NCBI GenBank assembly: GCA_031771865.1
Contig: JASISA010000009.1
Location: 1,302,001 to 1,366,000 of the forward strand
DNA: 64,000 nucleotides
Direction: 5' to 3'
Source of the DNA: Nothophaeocryptopus gaeumannii
Lineage: Eukaryota > Ascomycota > Dothideomycetes > Mycosphaerellales > Mycosphaerellaceae
Shown: one piece after another, positions 30,336 through 42,100 of the stretch
How positions within the stretch are numbered: position 1 is the stretch's first letter
Layout of the letters: each line of letters opens with the position of its first letter
Translations under genes and position numbers: made by a program
The notes under the pieces: model-generated
What the model was told of the DNA's origin: nothing
What the model saw: the letters and a program-made list of their open reading frames with translations, nothing else
The model's database searches: none

Positions 30336-31963
30336 ATGGCACCTCCAAATGAAGAAGTTATACAGCAAGCTATCTGTGCCTATCGAGAAGGTCGTTTTCG
30401 AAGCGTACGAGGTGCTGCAACCGCCTACAGAGTCGATCACAATACGCTTAGCCGGAGGCTACGAGGAACGCGTCCACAGGCTGGTACACCAAATAACAAC
30501 AGAGCCTTGACTCTGATTGAAGAGGAGATAGTTTATCAGAAGATTCTGGACCTGGATACACGTGGTTACTCGCCAACACAGGCTACAATCAGCAGCTGGG
30601 CCTCCTCATTACTCAAGGCACGGAATAGACAAGAGGTTGGCCAAAGATGGGCTCATAACTTTGTCAAGCGTCACTCAGACTTAGAAACACGGTTATCACG
30701 GAAACTCTCAAGCCAAAGAGCTAAGAATGAGGACCCAGAGGTTATTATGGAGTGGTTCAGGCTTGTTCAGAATATGATTACCTACCACGGAATCACAGAG
30801 CATGATATATACAACTTTGATGAGAGTGGATTCAAGCTTGACACTGTCAGAATACTATGGTTGTTACTGCGACAGAGCGTAGGCAGCGACCTAAGGCCTT
30901 GGTTTCTGATTCAACACAGTGGCAGACAGTTATTACTTGTGTAAATGCACAAGGCTGGTCACTACCTCCATATGTTATCTTCTCTGGAAAGGAAATGAAC
31001 AGGGCCTGGTTCCATTGCCTTCCACCATCTTGGAGGCTTGGAGTTAGTCCAAAAGGCTGGACATCCTATAACCATGCAGTCCAGTGGATCAAGCACTTTA
31101 ATGACTATACCAAGCATAGGACTATTGGCTACAAAAGGCTCCTTATTCTGGATGGCCATGATAGCCATATGACTCCAGAGTTTGAGTCATTCTATCAGGA
31201 ACAAGGCATTATTACTCTCTGTATGCCACCACACCTCTCACCTTCTACAGCCTTTGGATGTTGCCTGTTTGGTCCATTAAAGAAGGCATACTCAAAAAGA
31301 ATCCAAAGGCTTGGCATAGTTGGATACCACTACCTGATTAAAGAAGACTTCCTTCCAGAGTTCAGGCCTGCCTATGAGGATTCATTTACTGAAAGGACAA
31401 TTAGAGGTGCTTTTAGAGGCTCAGGCTTATTACCATTGGATCCACAGGCTGTATTGTCCAAGCTAACACTGCGTCAAAAAACACCAACTCCACCACCACC
31501 TTGTTCATCATTGGATACACAGACTACGCCTCACAACCAGAGACAAATTGAGAAATATACAAGCAAGATCAAAGACAAGGTTATTCAGCATCAAGGTAGC
31601 TCACCAACCTCTATTCTGGATGCAGTGGATAGGCTATCCAAAGGATTCAAGAGATCACAAGCTGCTATGACACTTCTGGAGGCTGAACATAACAATATGA
31701 AGACTATTATTCTAGAATTACAGTCTCATAGGGCCCTAAGGAAGAAAATCAGACTTACACTTGGTATAGATACTGATGAATTGGCTGCTAGAGATGTAGC
31801 TCAATCACAGGCTCAGCAGGTAATGCAGTTGGTTGGTCAGGTTGGATTACAGCCAAGAGCCAAACCTACCTGTAGCAAGTGTGGTATCCAGGGCCACAAC
31901 TCAAGAGGATGTTCATCAGATAGAGTGACTTCTGAGCATTCAATTGATCCATCATTGATGTAA
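30336..31963 (+). pseudogene. pogo/Fot1 transposase, inactivated by small deletions
   Basis: The N-terminal part starts at ATG 30336. It has a psq/CENP-B helix-turn-helix (about residues 5–40) and a second DNA-binding domain, then the first catalytic Asp in YNFDESGF. Near 30850–30858 the frame shifts. The second frame, to 31963, has WSLPPYVIFSGKE, the second Asp in LLILDGHDSH, CMPPH, a coiled-coil tail and a C-terminal zinc knuckle (CSKCGIQGHNSRGC, C-x2-C-x4-H-x4-C). The usual HLLQPLDV block with the third Asp lies out of frame at 31239–31265. A net two-base loss before it and a one-base loss after it bring the downstream frame back. This copy cannot make an active enzyme. Confidence 0.9.
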
Positions 31964-32012
31964 TTTGAGCTAGTATAGCATGAGAAATGGAATTTCAAAG
32001 TTGTCTACCTTG

Positions 32013-32060
32013 TGAAAGTGTCTCACTAGCTTGTCTGTCTCACTAGCTTATCAAACACGT
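32013..32060 (-). repeat. Right terminal inverted repeat, 48 bp
   Basis: Exact reverse complement of 30235–30282, followed by the TA duplication at 32061–32062. Confidence 0.97.
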
Positions 32061-32336
32061 TAGTCACGATCTTCCCGCCCACGGTTCGTCCCGAAATTAG
32101 CTACATGTAATAAGCTTGCCACTGCTGTGTCGTTCATGGACTCAGTCCCTCTTCTTCCTACTCTCTTCCCCTTATTCACCGTCTGCGATGTCCAATGGAG
32201 TTCAGGGCGTGCACGAAGATTCCACGAACTTCAGCTCGCACTATACTAGAACGATTGTCGAGCGGTACATCAAGAGACAGCATTGCATACTCAGCGGCTA
32301 GCTGTTACTCCACGACCAAATAAAGCAAGCAACAGC

Positions 32337-33125
32337 ATGGACTTTATCATCCCCAAAGGCAAATTCCTCGGGGGCGGCCTTTCGGGCATGGTAGAGCTTT
32401 TGGACAACGGGCGTGTCGCAAAGTCACCATGGCCCGGAGAGCGAGCCGAGGAAAGCCAAGCGGATCTGCGGCTCGAGGCAAGTGTGCATCTGCGACTTCA
32501 AACACGCCTTACAGAAGCAGATTATACTAGGAGATTTGTTCAGTTACTCTCATGTGATGCAAGCGACTCGACGTTAACAATGATGTACATGGAGAATGGC
32601 ACGCTACGCGACTATCTCCGAGCACAACCGCAGATTGATCGATCCCAGCGACACTGTTGGATACTTGCGATGGCTGAGGGACTGGAAATACTTCACGCGC
32701 ACGGTATCATACCCTGCGATTTTACACCTGCAAACATGCTCCTCAACTGCAGCCTAGGACTGAAGATAACAGACTTTGGATGCTCTTCGATAGACGGTCC
32801 CATATCTACTGGTGCCGCAGGCGTCCGTTTCCGTCCCTGCCAGGATTGGCGAAAACCGGCTAACATGGACGATGATCTCTTTGCGCTTGGCTCGAGTATA
32901 TACGAGATCCTTACTGGCAAGAGTCCTTTCGAGGACATATCATCGGATCAGGTGCGCAGTCTCCACGAGCTGCGTCAATTTGCCGACCTCACTGGGCTTG
33001 GTATGGCGGACATTATTAGAGATTGCTGGCTTGCAAAGGCATATTCAGCAAAGGCGGTTTACCAACGGGCTCTCGCAGCCGTGCGAACCACGCAACGAGG
33101 AACACTGTTGAGTATAGTATACTAA
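32337..33125 (+). CDS. Small atypical protein kinase, 262 residues
   Basis: The ATG at 32337 is the first in frame (MDFIIPKGKFLGGGLSG). A single kinase domain fills the protein: glycine loop FLGGGLSGMVELL, lysine in GRVAKSPWP, hinge MMYMENGTLRDYL, catalytic loop HGIIPCDFTPANMLL, DFG in KITDFGCS, and DDDLFALGSSIYEILTGKSPF. In the catalytic loop the usual His of HRD is replaced by Pro (PCD), but the catalytic Asp, the Asn and DFG remain, so activity is possible. Such single-domain kinases form expanded, variable families in dothideomycetes. The gene has no intron. It lies 275 bp right of the pogo element, at the edge of the accessory island. Confidence 0.82.
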   Translation: MDFIIPKGKFLGGGLSGMVELLDNGRVAKSPWPGERAEESQADLRLEASVHLRLQTRLTEADYTRRFVQLLSCDASDSTLTMMYMENGTLRDYLRAQPQIDRSQRHCWILAMAEGLEILHAHGIIPCDFTPANMLLNCSLGLKITDFGCSSIDGPISTGAAGVRFRPCQDWRKPANMDDDLFALGSSIYEILTGKSPFEDISSDQVRSLHELRQFADLTGLGMADIIRDCWLAKAYSAKAVYQRALAAVRTTQRGTLLSIVY

Positions 33126-33465
33126 GTATATATCAATTACTGACTTAAATCTATTTACTTGAGCTGTAGTTATAGAAATAATACATAAAACATTTAGAGA
33201 TTTAGCTAAGCTGCCAAAGTATAAATCGCCAAGAAGTTACGCTCTACGTGATATTCGGTTCATCTACCTACAGGCTCGGGCGGCGCCGCTCCGGCGCTAG
33301 CGACTGTGGCGAAACCGACTTTCACGGTTGCACTCGTTACACTCTACAATACCTATCAACGCTGCACCCCCGCGCCCTCGATCCTTCAGATATCCCGAGA
33401 CCTTGTCCCTCTAGTCGTCTACTGGCCGAACATACCAGATCCTGCGCTCCTCGCGCACCCTCACA
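33126..33465. other. Intergenic
   Basis: Its left part is AT-rich. No gene seen; it presumably includes the promoter of the mitochondrial ribosomal protein gene. Confidence 0.5.
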
Positions 33466-34062
33466 ATGTCCCAATACGTTGGCAAGGTACCACCTCCCAC
33501 ACCACCACCGCAATCCCATTCATACTCACCCTCCTCCCTCTAGACCCGCCTCGCCTACTCCCGAACATGGCACACCCTCGACCTAGCCACCGAAACCCGG
33601 CCTCTCGGGCGCCTCGCCTCCCAAATCGCCATCGTCCTCATGGGCAAACACAAACCCATCTACGACCCCTCAACCGACTGCGGCGACTACGTGGTAGCAA
33701 CCGGCTGCCACCAACTCCACACAACAGGAAAGAAAATGCAGAAGAAGAAGTATTATTCTCATACGACACGGCCGGGGAGTTTGAAGGAGATTACGATGGA
33801 GAAGATGATGGCGAAGTGGGGTGGAGGGGAGGTTTTGAGACGTGCGGTTAGGGGTATGTTGCCGAAGAATCGGTTGAGGGATGACCGGATGGCGAGATTG
33901 AAGTGTTTCGAGGGTCAACATCATCCGTATAGGCAGAATTTTGTGCATAGTGGACGGATAGGGGAATTACCACAGGTGCAAAAGACGATGAAAGAGCAGA
34001 GCGCACAGACGGTGCAAGATGCGTCGAAGAGTAAGCCCGAGCATACGCAGGCTGGGCAATAG
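33466..34062 (+). CDS. Mitochondrial large-subunit ribosomal protein uL13m (L13/MRPL23)
   Basis: A structural protein of the mitochondrial 54S subunit. Exon 1 (33466–33486) encodes only MSQYVGK. Intron 33487–33543 (57 nt, GTACCA…CTCTAG) is followed by exon 2 at 33544–34062. Total 179 residues. L13 hallmarks are WHTLDLATETRPLGRLASQI, ALVLMGKHKP-like IVLMGKHKPIYDPSTDCGDY, KMQKKKYYSHTTRPG and AVRGMLPKNRLR. The C-terminal tail is hydrophilic. No strong targeting presequence is visible, as is common for this protein. The tiny first exon makes the start depend on the intron call, which is well supported by the resulting sequence. Confidence 0.92.
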
Positions 34063-34329
34063 ATGAGAAAGATTTTACTGAAAACATGACTGTTTGGCAC
34101 CGGCACACGTTGGCCGAGTGAGACGACAACAACGTTGTAAAGTGTGGAGAGAGAAGAATGCATAGCGAGGCGTTTCGAAGAGGATGTCTTGATTGCAACA
34201 AGCTGTATTCATATGAGATGGTATACCCAAGGGGAAGAAAGGCCTATTTGAGGCCAGGAAGCCAGAACACGCCGAGAACACCACAACCGCGCTGTTATGC
34301 AATGTCATAATACATCAAATACTACGAGC

Positions 34330-35289
34330 TCAGAGCTTCGCGCTTGGCTTGCGAGTGACGGTGCACTGGATGATGCCATTCGGGTCGCTCTGCGGAGCAA
34401 ACACCTCAGCATCAGCACCAGTGTTCTTTAGGCCCTTGAACCAGCTCAGGTCTGCAAACAGGTGTTAGCAGCACATCACAATGAAAAGACCGTTAGATCA
34501 CGACTTACCGATCTCAAAGTAATGCTTATTAGGAAGCGAATACTCCACACTCTCCACCCTCGGCGCAACCCTCAAAATCTCCTGAGACATGAGGTACATC
34601 GTATTCTGCACACTGGGCGAGTTCTCTTTCGCAAAAGTCTCAATCGTAATCCTCCTTGCGTCCTCATGTGCGATATTGAACCGACTGGCTTCCCTCTTCA
34701 CTTCTGCAAGGTCCGAATATGTCTTCCAATTCCAATTCGCTTCTACCGCAGTAGACAAGATACGATCCCATGTCTCGGGCAGGCGGGTATACTCGTCGCG
34801 GTGGAAGCCCCAGAACTGGGATCCGGTGGATTTGAGTACGAGGAGATCTTTGATACCGGATTTGATTGTGATGCCTCCGTTTCGCTTGACAGTCGCGTAG
34901 ACGAGTCGTTTCTCCTCTCCATCTCTCAAGAAAGAATGAGGATGCGGTTTCCCGTCAACTTCCATCCGTGTCCATCTATGCATCGTAATCCACACATGCG
35001 CGACATCGATATGGCTATATTGCTTGATGAAGTGGTCTCCCAGCGTAGCAGCGAATTGTTCAGGAGGGTTGACGGGATGCAGCTTGGCCATTACATAGGT
35101 GGTTTGTTTTTGGGTGTCGGTGGCTACGATGTTGGCGTTGTCGGCGGTTGTCCAGGATGCGGCGATGTCGCCTTCAAGCATGGTGCAGACAGTCATTTCG
35201 AAGACGTCTTGGGTGCCGTCGGCGTTGCGTTGGACTTTGTAGAGGCGAACATTGTCTTTACCGTAGCGGGCGTGGGACAGGGTTGCCAT
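34330..35289 (-). CDS. Urate oxidase (uricase), peroxisomal
   Basis: Oxidises uric acid to 5-hydroxyisourate in the peroxisome as part of purine catabolism. Exon 1 is 35289–34509, intron 34508–34452 (57 nt, GTAAGT…TTTGCAG) and exon 2 34451–34330. The sum is 903 nt, or 300 residues, the normal uricase length. The T-fold motifs are visible: MATLSHARYGKDNVRLYKV at the start, KRLVYATVKRNGGITIKSGI, and STGSQFWGFHRDEYTRLPET with the substrate-site region. The last three residues are AKL, a peroxisomal targeting signal type 1. The frame is open upstream of the ATG but without a better start. It is divergent from ATR, with about 800 bp between starts. Confidence 0.96.
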
Positions 35290-36102
35290 TGTGGTAGGTG
35301 TTCGTAGATTTCCTCGTCCGGTCGTGTTTACTCGTCGCGCTTGTATAGTCGTTCTCGAGCTGTCTAGGTAGTCGTGTGATGTACAGGGCAAGCTTTATGG
35401 ACAGACCGGGATGAAGGCAGGTATGAAGTAGCTGTAGAGTGAAAGGAGATGATGTTGGAAAAGCAACCTACTGAGATATAGCGACCAAAAGCACAGTCTT
35501 ATCTTGACCAGTGGTTGAGGAGTGAGGTCGCAAGTCGCCGCGATAGACCTGTCAAAGGGCCAGAGCTTCCCAAGATCTGCGGCTCTGCAGCTGTCGGAGG
35601 ACGCCGATGCGCTGTACTCTGCCCATTGTACGATGCGAAAGACGTTTCGGCGGCCGGAGGCATGGAGCAGAGTCGGAGCGGCGGCACAGCTATCAGATTA
35701 GAGCGTCTCTGCGAATGGTGTCTTGGGGCGAGGCCTTTTGAAGCAGTGTCGACCTGCAAGCTCATCGATGTTATTACGTTAATACATGTATTGGCGAGAC
35801 CTTCTTCACGTGCATCGATCGCTTGGCGTGATGACTCAGCCTACAGACGCCGGAGAACTTCCGGCGAAAGTGACCTCGCGTGTGGGACGCGTCGAGGCCC
35901 CAGCTTCCATCGCCGTGATCAAACATCGACGAGAAGACGAACTCGCGCTCCCAAAATACCATCTTTCGGAGAGGCCTAGGAGATGACACGAATGGAGTTT
36001 GACTGATCATACTCGAGCACGGGATCGTCCGTGCGCCTATGCTACTGGAAGGCCGTTTGATGTTGATCCTGGACACAGGCATATCAGCTTTGGAGGCTGA
36101 AG
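35290..36102. other. Divergent intergenic region between uricase and ATR
   Basis: About 810 bp. A 154-codon plus-strand frame (35515–35979) overlaps other frames and has no domain-like sequence, so I do not call it. Confidence 0.5.
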
Positions 36103-39100
36103 ATGGCCCGCCGCCAACTCCCGTCTGTCAATGGCAGCCAGATGACGAATGGCAACGGACCACCTCCATCTACTCTCGCTGCTCAAATAGTCCAGAATCA
36201 GAATCGGCAAACAACAGCCCAGACCCAGGAGGACACAGCTAGTTTCAGGGACCTCCTCCACGAGATCTTACACAATCCCGCCGCAGCACAGGAGACCGAT
36301 GTCAATGTCAACGCCCAGCTCGTCAGCGTGGTAAATCAGGGGGTCCTTTCGCGCGTTACCAATGAGAATCCTTTCGCGGACTACGACAATTTGTTGCCCC
36401 AGGCTGTGGACAGCATTGCTGTCGTTGAGATAACCGTCAAACGCCAGCCGGAGGTTCTTCTAACACAGCTGACTCAAGACGGACCGCGACTGTTTCTGAG
36501 TCTCCTCGCCACGCTCATTGCGCTCTGTGGGAAGCCGAAATGCGAGAGCCTTGCTATTCGGCAACTACTGAGCTCTGCAATCGCCTCCCTCGAATCCTCG
36601 ATCCATCTGTGGCAGCATGCGAGCACCCTCTGCGATGTCATCCAGGAATGTGTGGACGGTAGGTGATGGAAATCCGGTAAGTGAACTCCAGCTCATTTTG
36701 TATCACAGAAGTGCTTTTCCATCTCGATCTGGCCACTGCGCGGAAGGCTGGTTTCAACATTAGCCTGCCTCCAGCGAGGAGTGTGTCAAAGCTCTGGCCG
36801 CAGTCAGAGGGCAGTATCACAATGCCACAGGGCAACACTACGAGCATTACGGATTCTGCCCGAGCCTTTCTGGTTGCGTTAGAGCTGGCCCAAGTTGCTG
36901 GCTTGGACACTGCCTGGCGTGACGAGACGTTTCTTCGACTTCAGCGTTCAGCTCGGTCTCAACGAACGGCATTGCTAAAGACCCAACAATGGGATCGTGC
37001 TACAACGCAATTACTTGGCCTACCTCGCAACTACGTCTTCATGGCTCAACTTTTGCGCGAATTCACCACTTCAAGACCCTCAGAGCAAGTGCAAATAATC
37101 CTAGCAACGGCACTGTTTGATGCGCTGAGGCATCGTGCGACTGTGTCAAGAGACATTCTGCTTCCAGCCCTGCGCACGATATCTACAGACAACTCTTGGC
37201 AAGAGCTACACGAGGATCTGAGAATATCTATCACGACCTGGTACTGCCGCTTTGAGCCGGAAGATCAATTGCCGGAGCAACTTATTACGTTACGCGATTC
37301 ACTTCGACAGGAGGATATTATGACGGACAGCGAGCTTCTTGCCTCCTTCCGGCAGCTCAGCGTTCCCCACGTCTGCACCGGTCGACGACCGCGTTTGCGC
37401 AAGCGTCCGAAGCTCTCGACAGAGGAAGCCCAGCCAGAAGGCCCAACAGTCGCAGAACGAGTGGCTAAGCTTCTGACAGGCGTTGAGAGCAAAGACCTCA
37501 GCGCACTTCCAGAGGTCGCTCTTTCAGCCTATTTAAGACTCAGTGAAGAAAACCAATCTGCAGCCTGGCAAGCTCTCGCTGACCTCGCAGAACACGACAT
37601 TGAGATCTCTCTGCAGACTGTCTCCCGCTTGCTGAAAACTCCAGGGTTGCACGAGTCTAAGCGCCCGCGCATATTATCTGTCTTGGCCATCCGCGCTTGC
37701 GTTCTTCGCACGGACGATCAAGCGTACGTCTCCCTCCAAGACTCTTCCCTTGGCAAACACTGTCTATCTTCATTGCACAGTTCCATCCGGGAATTGAGAA
37801 TCGCGGCGGGTCACACCATTCCTGCATTCCTTCGACACAGCTTGCCAGAAAATGTTCGGTTGCGTAATCGTCAGATTGCGTTAGAGATTCTACGAAGTCT
37901 GTCCGATCGTGCTGCAGAGAACGAGCAGGAGACATTGATCGCTGCTTGGGGCCAAGTCGCCATCTCTTGTGGGGAGCAGGAGCTCAACTTGGTCCTGATC
38001 AAGCTTGTGGAATACCTGGGCCACTCAAACAACATGGTATGCGCACTTGCTTTCGCCGAGATCGAAGCACTGGCCTTGGTGAGACAGCAGACAGCGCGAG
38101 AGCTATTTGCTCCATTCTGGTGCTCCATTGCCGTTTCTGTTGTGCAGGATCTACTTGCCAAGCCGCAGAAGGCACAGCAACTTTGCGACTTGCTGAACAT
38201 CACAGTGAATGAGTTCTTGGTCATGACGCAAAAAGAAACTCTTCCGTTTCTGGTTTTGACGACGAAGAAAGATGTCTTGCGAAGAATTGCCACAGCGCGA
38301 GCGCCCAACACCTCGATCCGTGACCTCTGCTTGCAACCAAGAACGAACATGGCCGCCATCTTGGCATTGCTGCTGAATCAGTCTTCCCGCGATGCCGAAG
38401 ACTTTGCATTCGAGTGTCTGACAGAAATCGAGCCGGAGCTCAAGAGCACCGACATGTCAAGCTTGGTGAAGATAGATCCAGTCCTCATTGCCTTCGAGAT
38501 GCTCAAATTGTGTGGAGAGCAACCCGAGGATAGAAAGTCCCGAGCCTATCAAGCTTTCCAGACATTTGCAAACATTTCAGAGCGCTCACCTGGCCAGCGC
38601 AAAACACACGCAAAGTCGTCAAAGGTCGTCAGCCAGTTTCTTGAGGAGAAGATGCTCGGGATTTTGACACAGATATCTCAGACACTGGAGGGAGGACCTG
38701 GAACGGAGTCTTCACTTATTGACAAGATCCGCAGCTTACGAGGAATGGTAGACATGTTTACCCTTGCCAAAGGCAGGCTGTCGTTTGCACTACCGCAGAT
38801 CCGGTCTTGTATCCAGTCTGGTCTCGAGCAACCCGAGCTGCAAGAGGTAGCGTTCGATGCATGGTTGTCCCTCATTCCTGCGCTTGAGGATGAGGATATA
38901 GCCAATATAGTCGACGAGACATTTGCGCTCATCGTTCGCTATTGGCAAAATGTCTCATCTGAGCTGCAGCGCAAGACGCACGAGACGCTAAGCCAGCTGG
39001 TCAAAAGCCACAACACGATGCTGACAGAGAACATCATGACGCTGCCATCACTGGGAGGCATACCACTGCTGTCAAAATACGCCGCAGAGTTCGACCGGAT

Positions 39101-42100
39101 CAAGTCACAAGAAAGCGTCGAAAGCTACTGCAAAGCGTTCTCGAGGCGGTTACGCGACGATTCCGATGTTGTCGTGACACAAGCTATCACAGAGCTAGTG
39201 CCTTTCCTGGACACTCACCAAGACTTTGTCCACGATACAGCCTCGAGTGAGCATCCGTCTCCGGTTCTGTCTGAGCTACTATGCGCTATACTGGATGTCA
39301 CGGTCAAATACGCCAAGTCAAGCACCGATGTGGCATTGCTTTGCGGCAGGGCTCTCGGCATCATCGGTTGTCTAGACCCTAATCGCGTTGAAGCGATGAG
39401 AAAGAAGAGACACGTTCTGATGCTCTCCAACTTTGAGAAAGCCAGCGAAGTGATTGATTGGATCGTCACCCTCCTGGAGGACGTCTTGGTCAAGACTTTC
39501 AAATCTCTGACGAACGCAAAGGCTCAGGGATTCATGGCCTACACTATGCAAGAGCTTTTGACCTTCTGCAATTTCAGCGAGATCTCAACTCTACGACCGA
39601 GGGCGTCTCAGTCCACGGACATGTTTCGACGCTGGAATGAGATGCCCGATCATGTTCGAACGACCCTGACTCCGCTCCTGAGCTCAAGATACCTCATCAC
39701 CAATACCGCTGCAAATCCACCAAATCGTGCATATCCTGGGTATACGCCAGACGTTAGCCACGGTACCTGGCTCCGATCAGTCACGTATGACCTGATGTTC
39801 CGAGGCAAAGGAGACAATGCCAAAGCGATCTTCTCGCTTCTGGCGCGAGCAGTCCGAGGGACTGATCTGTCTGTTTCTCACTTCTTGCTCCCCTACGCAG
39901 TGTTGAATGTCATCATTGGCGGTACAGTTGGTGATGTTCGTGACCTATCGCAAGAGTTCATGGCAGTTTTGCAGGCTACACCGACCTCGACATCCAAACA
40001 AGAGTCGGTCCGACTCTGCAGTGAGAGCGTGTTTAGCGTTCTGGACTACATGTCTACCTGGCTAAGGGAGAAGAGGAAGGAGCTCAGTGACACGAGAGCA
40101 GCGGCGTACAAAACAGGTCACTCTCCGAACGAGTTCGACGAGGTGAAGGATATGGGGCAAATCGAGACAGTGGAGTCTTTCTTGGCATCCATTCCAGCAG
40201 AGATTATCGCGAATCAGGCGATGGAGTGTCGTTCATACGCGAGAGCATTGTTTCACTGGGAACAGTACATTCGGCAAGAAAGATCCCTAATCCCCTCAGG
40301 TCGACTCACTGAGAAGGAAGAAACGATGTATGAGAGGCTGCAGGACATCTATACTCAGATCGATGAGCCCGATGGTTTGGAGGGTATCGCGGCACATCTT
40401 TCTATTATAACTGAGCAACAACAGACCATCAATCATGCAAAGGCAGGACGCTGGACAGCTGCACAAGCATGGTATGAGCTTCAGTTGGCGGACTACCCAG
40501 ACGATGTGGGTTTACAGCGAGAGCTCTTGCAGTGCTTAAGAGAGACTGGACAATACGCGCCATTGTTGAGGTACGCGAACAGCTTTATCGAGTCTGGAAA
40601 GCAAGCTGTAGATGCCTCTACGGGACCTGAGACTCACCTCCCGCTTGGCCTGGAGGCATGCTGGATGACCGAAGATTTCGACGGACTGCAGCGCCGTCTT
40701 CGAATTCCGATCAATGAAGCTTATGGTGACTTCAACATCGGAGTCGGACGATCCCTGATGCGCGTGGGTCAATTGTCAAACGCGGCGCCGGACGCAGAGA
40801 TAAGTGTCCTCCGCAAGGCAATTACTGAGAATCTGTCCACCGCTGGAACAGAATCCTTACAAGGCTGCCACGACGACTTGAGGAAGTTACACGTGCTGTA
40901 CGAAATCGAGGCCCTATCGCAAGCCGATCGAACCCGTGTATCTCATCTGCTCAAGTCTCTTGACAAGCGCCTGAACGCCGCGGGATCGTATGTGCAAGAC
41001 AAGCAGTACATTCTTGGCATCAGACGAGCTGTCATGCGTCTGCAGCCTAGCGTATACCCGGAAGTGAAACTTGGATCGCTCTGGCTGACGACAGCAAGAC
41101 TAGCCCGCCAGTCCAAGAATGTCAATAGCGCCTACAATGCCGTACTCAAGGCCTTTGATTGCGGGGATCGCGGTGCTAAGGTTGAGGAGGCACGATTGCT
41201 TTGGCACGAAGGACATCAGCGACAGGCTATACAGTCCCTGGAAGCCGCTATCGAATCTGGTGTACTTGAGGAAGAAGAGGCCGAGCTTGGCTCGAGAATG
41301 GAAGTCAGCATCAATGCCGCTTCGAGCAACTTCAGCGAGATCAACGGATACAAGCAGAATCCGCTGCTTGGCAAAGCGCTTCTTCTTCTCGCTAAATGGC
41401 TGGATCAATCTGGACAGAGTCAGACGAAAGACATGACCGATCGATATCAACTCGCAGCACGCCGTCATCAGAGATGGGAAAAAGGTCACTACTATCTGGG
41501 CAAGCATTACAGCAAGTTACTGGACGCACAGAAGGCTCTGCCACAAGATAAACGCTCTCAGACGTTCTTGACAGGTGAGCTCACGAAGCTTGTGATCGAC
41601 AATTCCCTCCGATCTATACCCTTCGGCAACAAGTACTGGCATGAGACTATCCCCAGGATCTTGACTCTCTGGCTCGAGCTTGGCATGGACGCATTGAAGA
41701 AAGCTCCCCGAGAAGATCAGGCGACATTCGACAAACGGGTGAAGTCATTGCAAGCTTGCAATCGCCAGCTCCAGAAGTACTTCGAGCGTGTTCCGCCCTA
41801 CGTCTTCTACCATGCGTTACCACAACTCATATCTCGACTGACGCATCCTCACCCTGATGTATGGAAGCAGCTTTGCAATATTCTCACGAGAATCGCTGCT
41901 ACACATCCCAGCCAGACATTGTGGAGCTTATTGGCAGTCGTACGCGCGACGGATAAGCTACGCGTGGAGCGAGGACAGGAGATCTTGACCAAGCTGAGAG
42001 ACCCGAAGAGCAAGCCGAAGAATGATACATCGGGCATTGACTTGCGCGCTACAATCCAACAAGGCCAGCGACTCTGCGATGGACTCCTACTTGCTTGCGA

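Larger units (their letters stand above)
30235..32060 (+). mobile_element. pogo/Fot1-type Tc1-mariner DNA transposon, 1826 bp, TA target duplication
   Basis: A complete element with perfect 48-bp terminal inverted repeats, flanked by TA on both sides (30233–30234 and 32061–32062). It encodes one plus-strand transposase, now frameshifted. Base composition is more AT-rich than neighbouring genes, with many codons ending in A or T, as expected of a transposable element. The perfect TIRs suggest recent arrival or recent mobilisation in trans. The element sits in the island of decayed genes next to a gypsy remnant. Confidence 0.95.

Noticed and set aside
35515..35979. 154-codon frame between uricase and ATR
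   Set aside because: It is Arg/Ser-rich with no motif and overlaps frames on both strands in a divergent promoter region.
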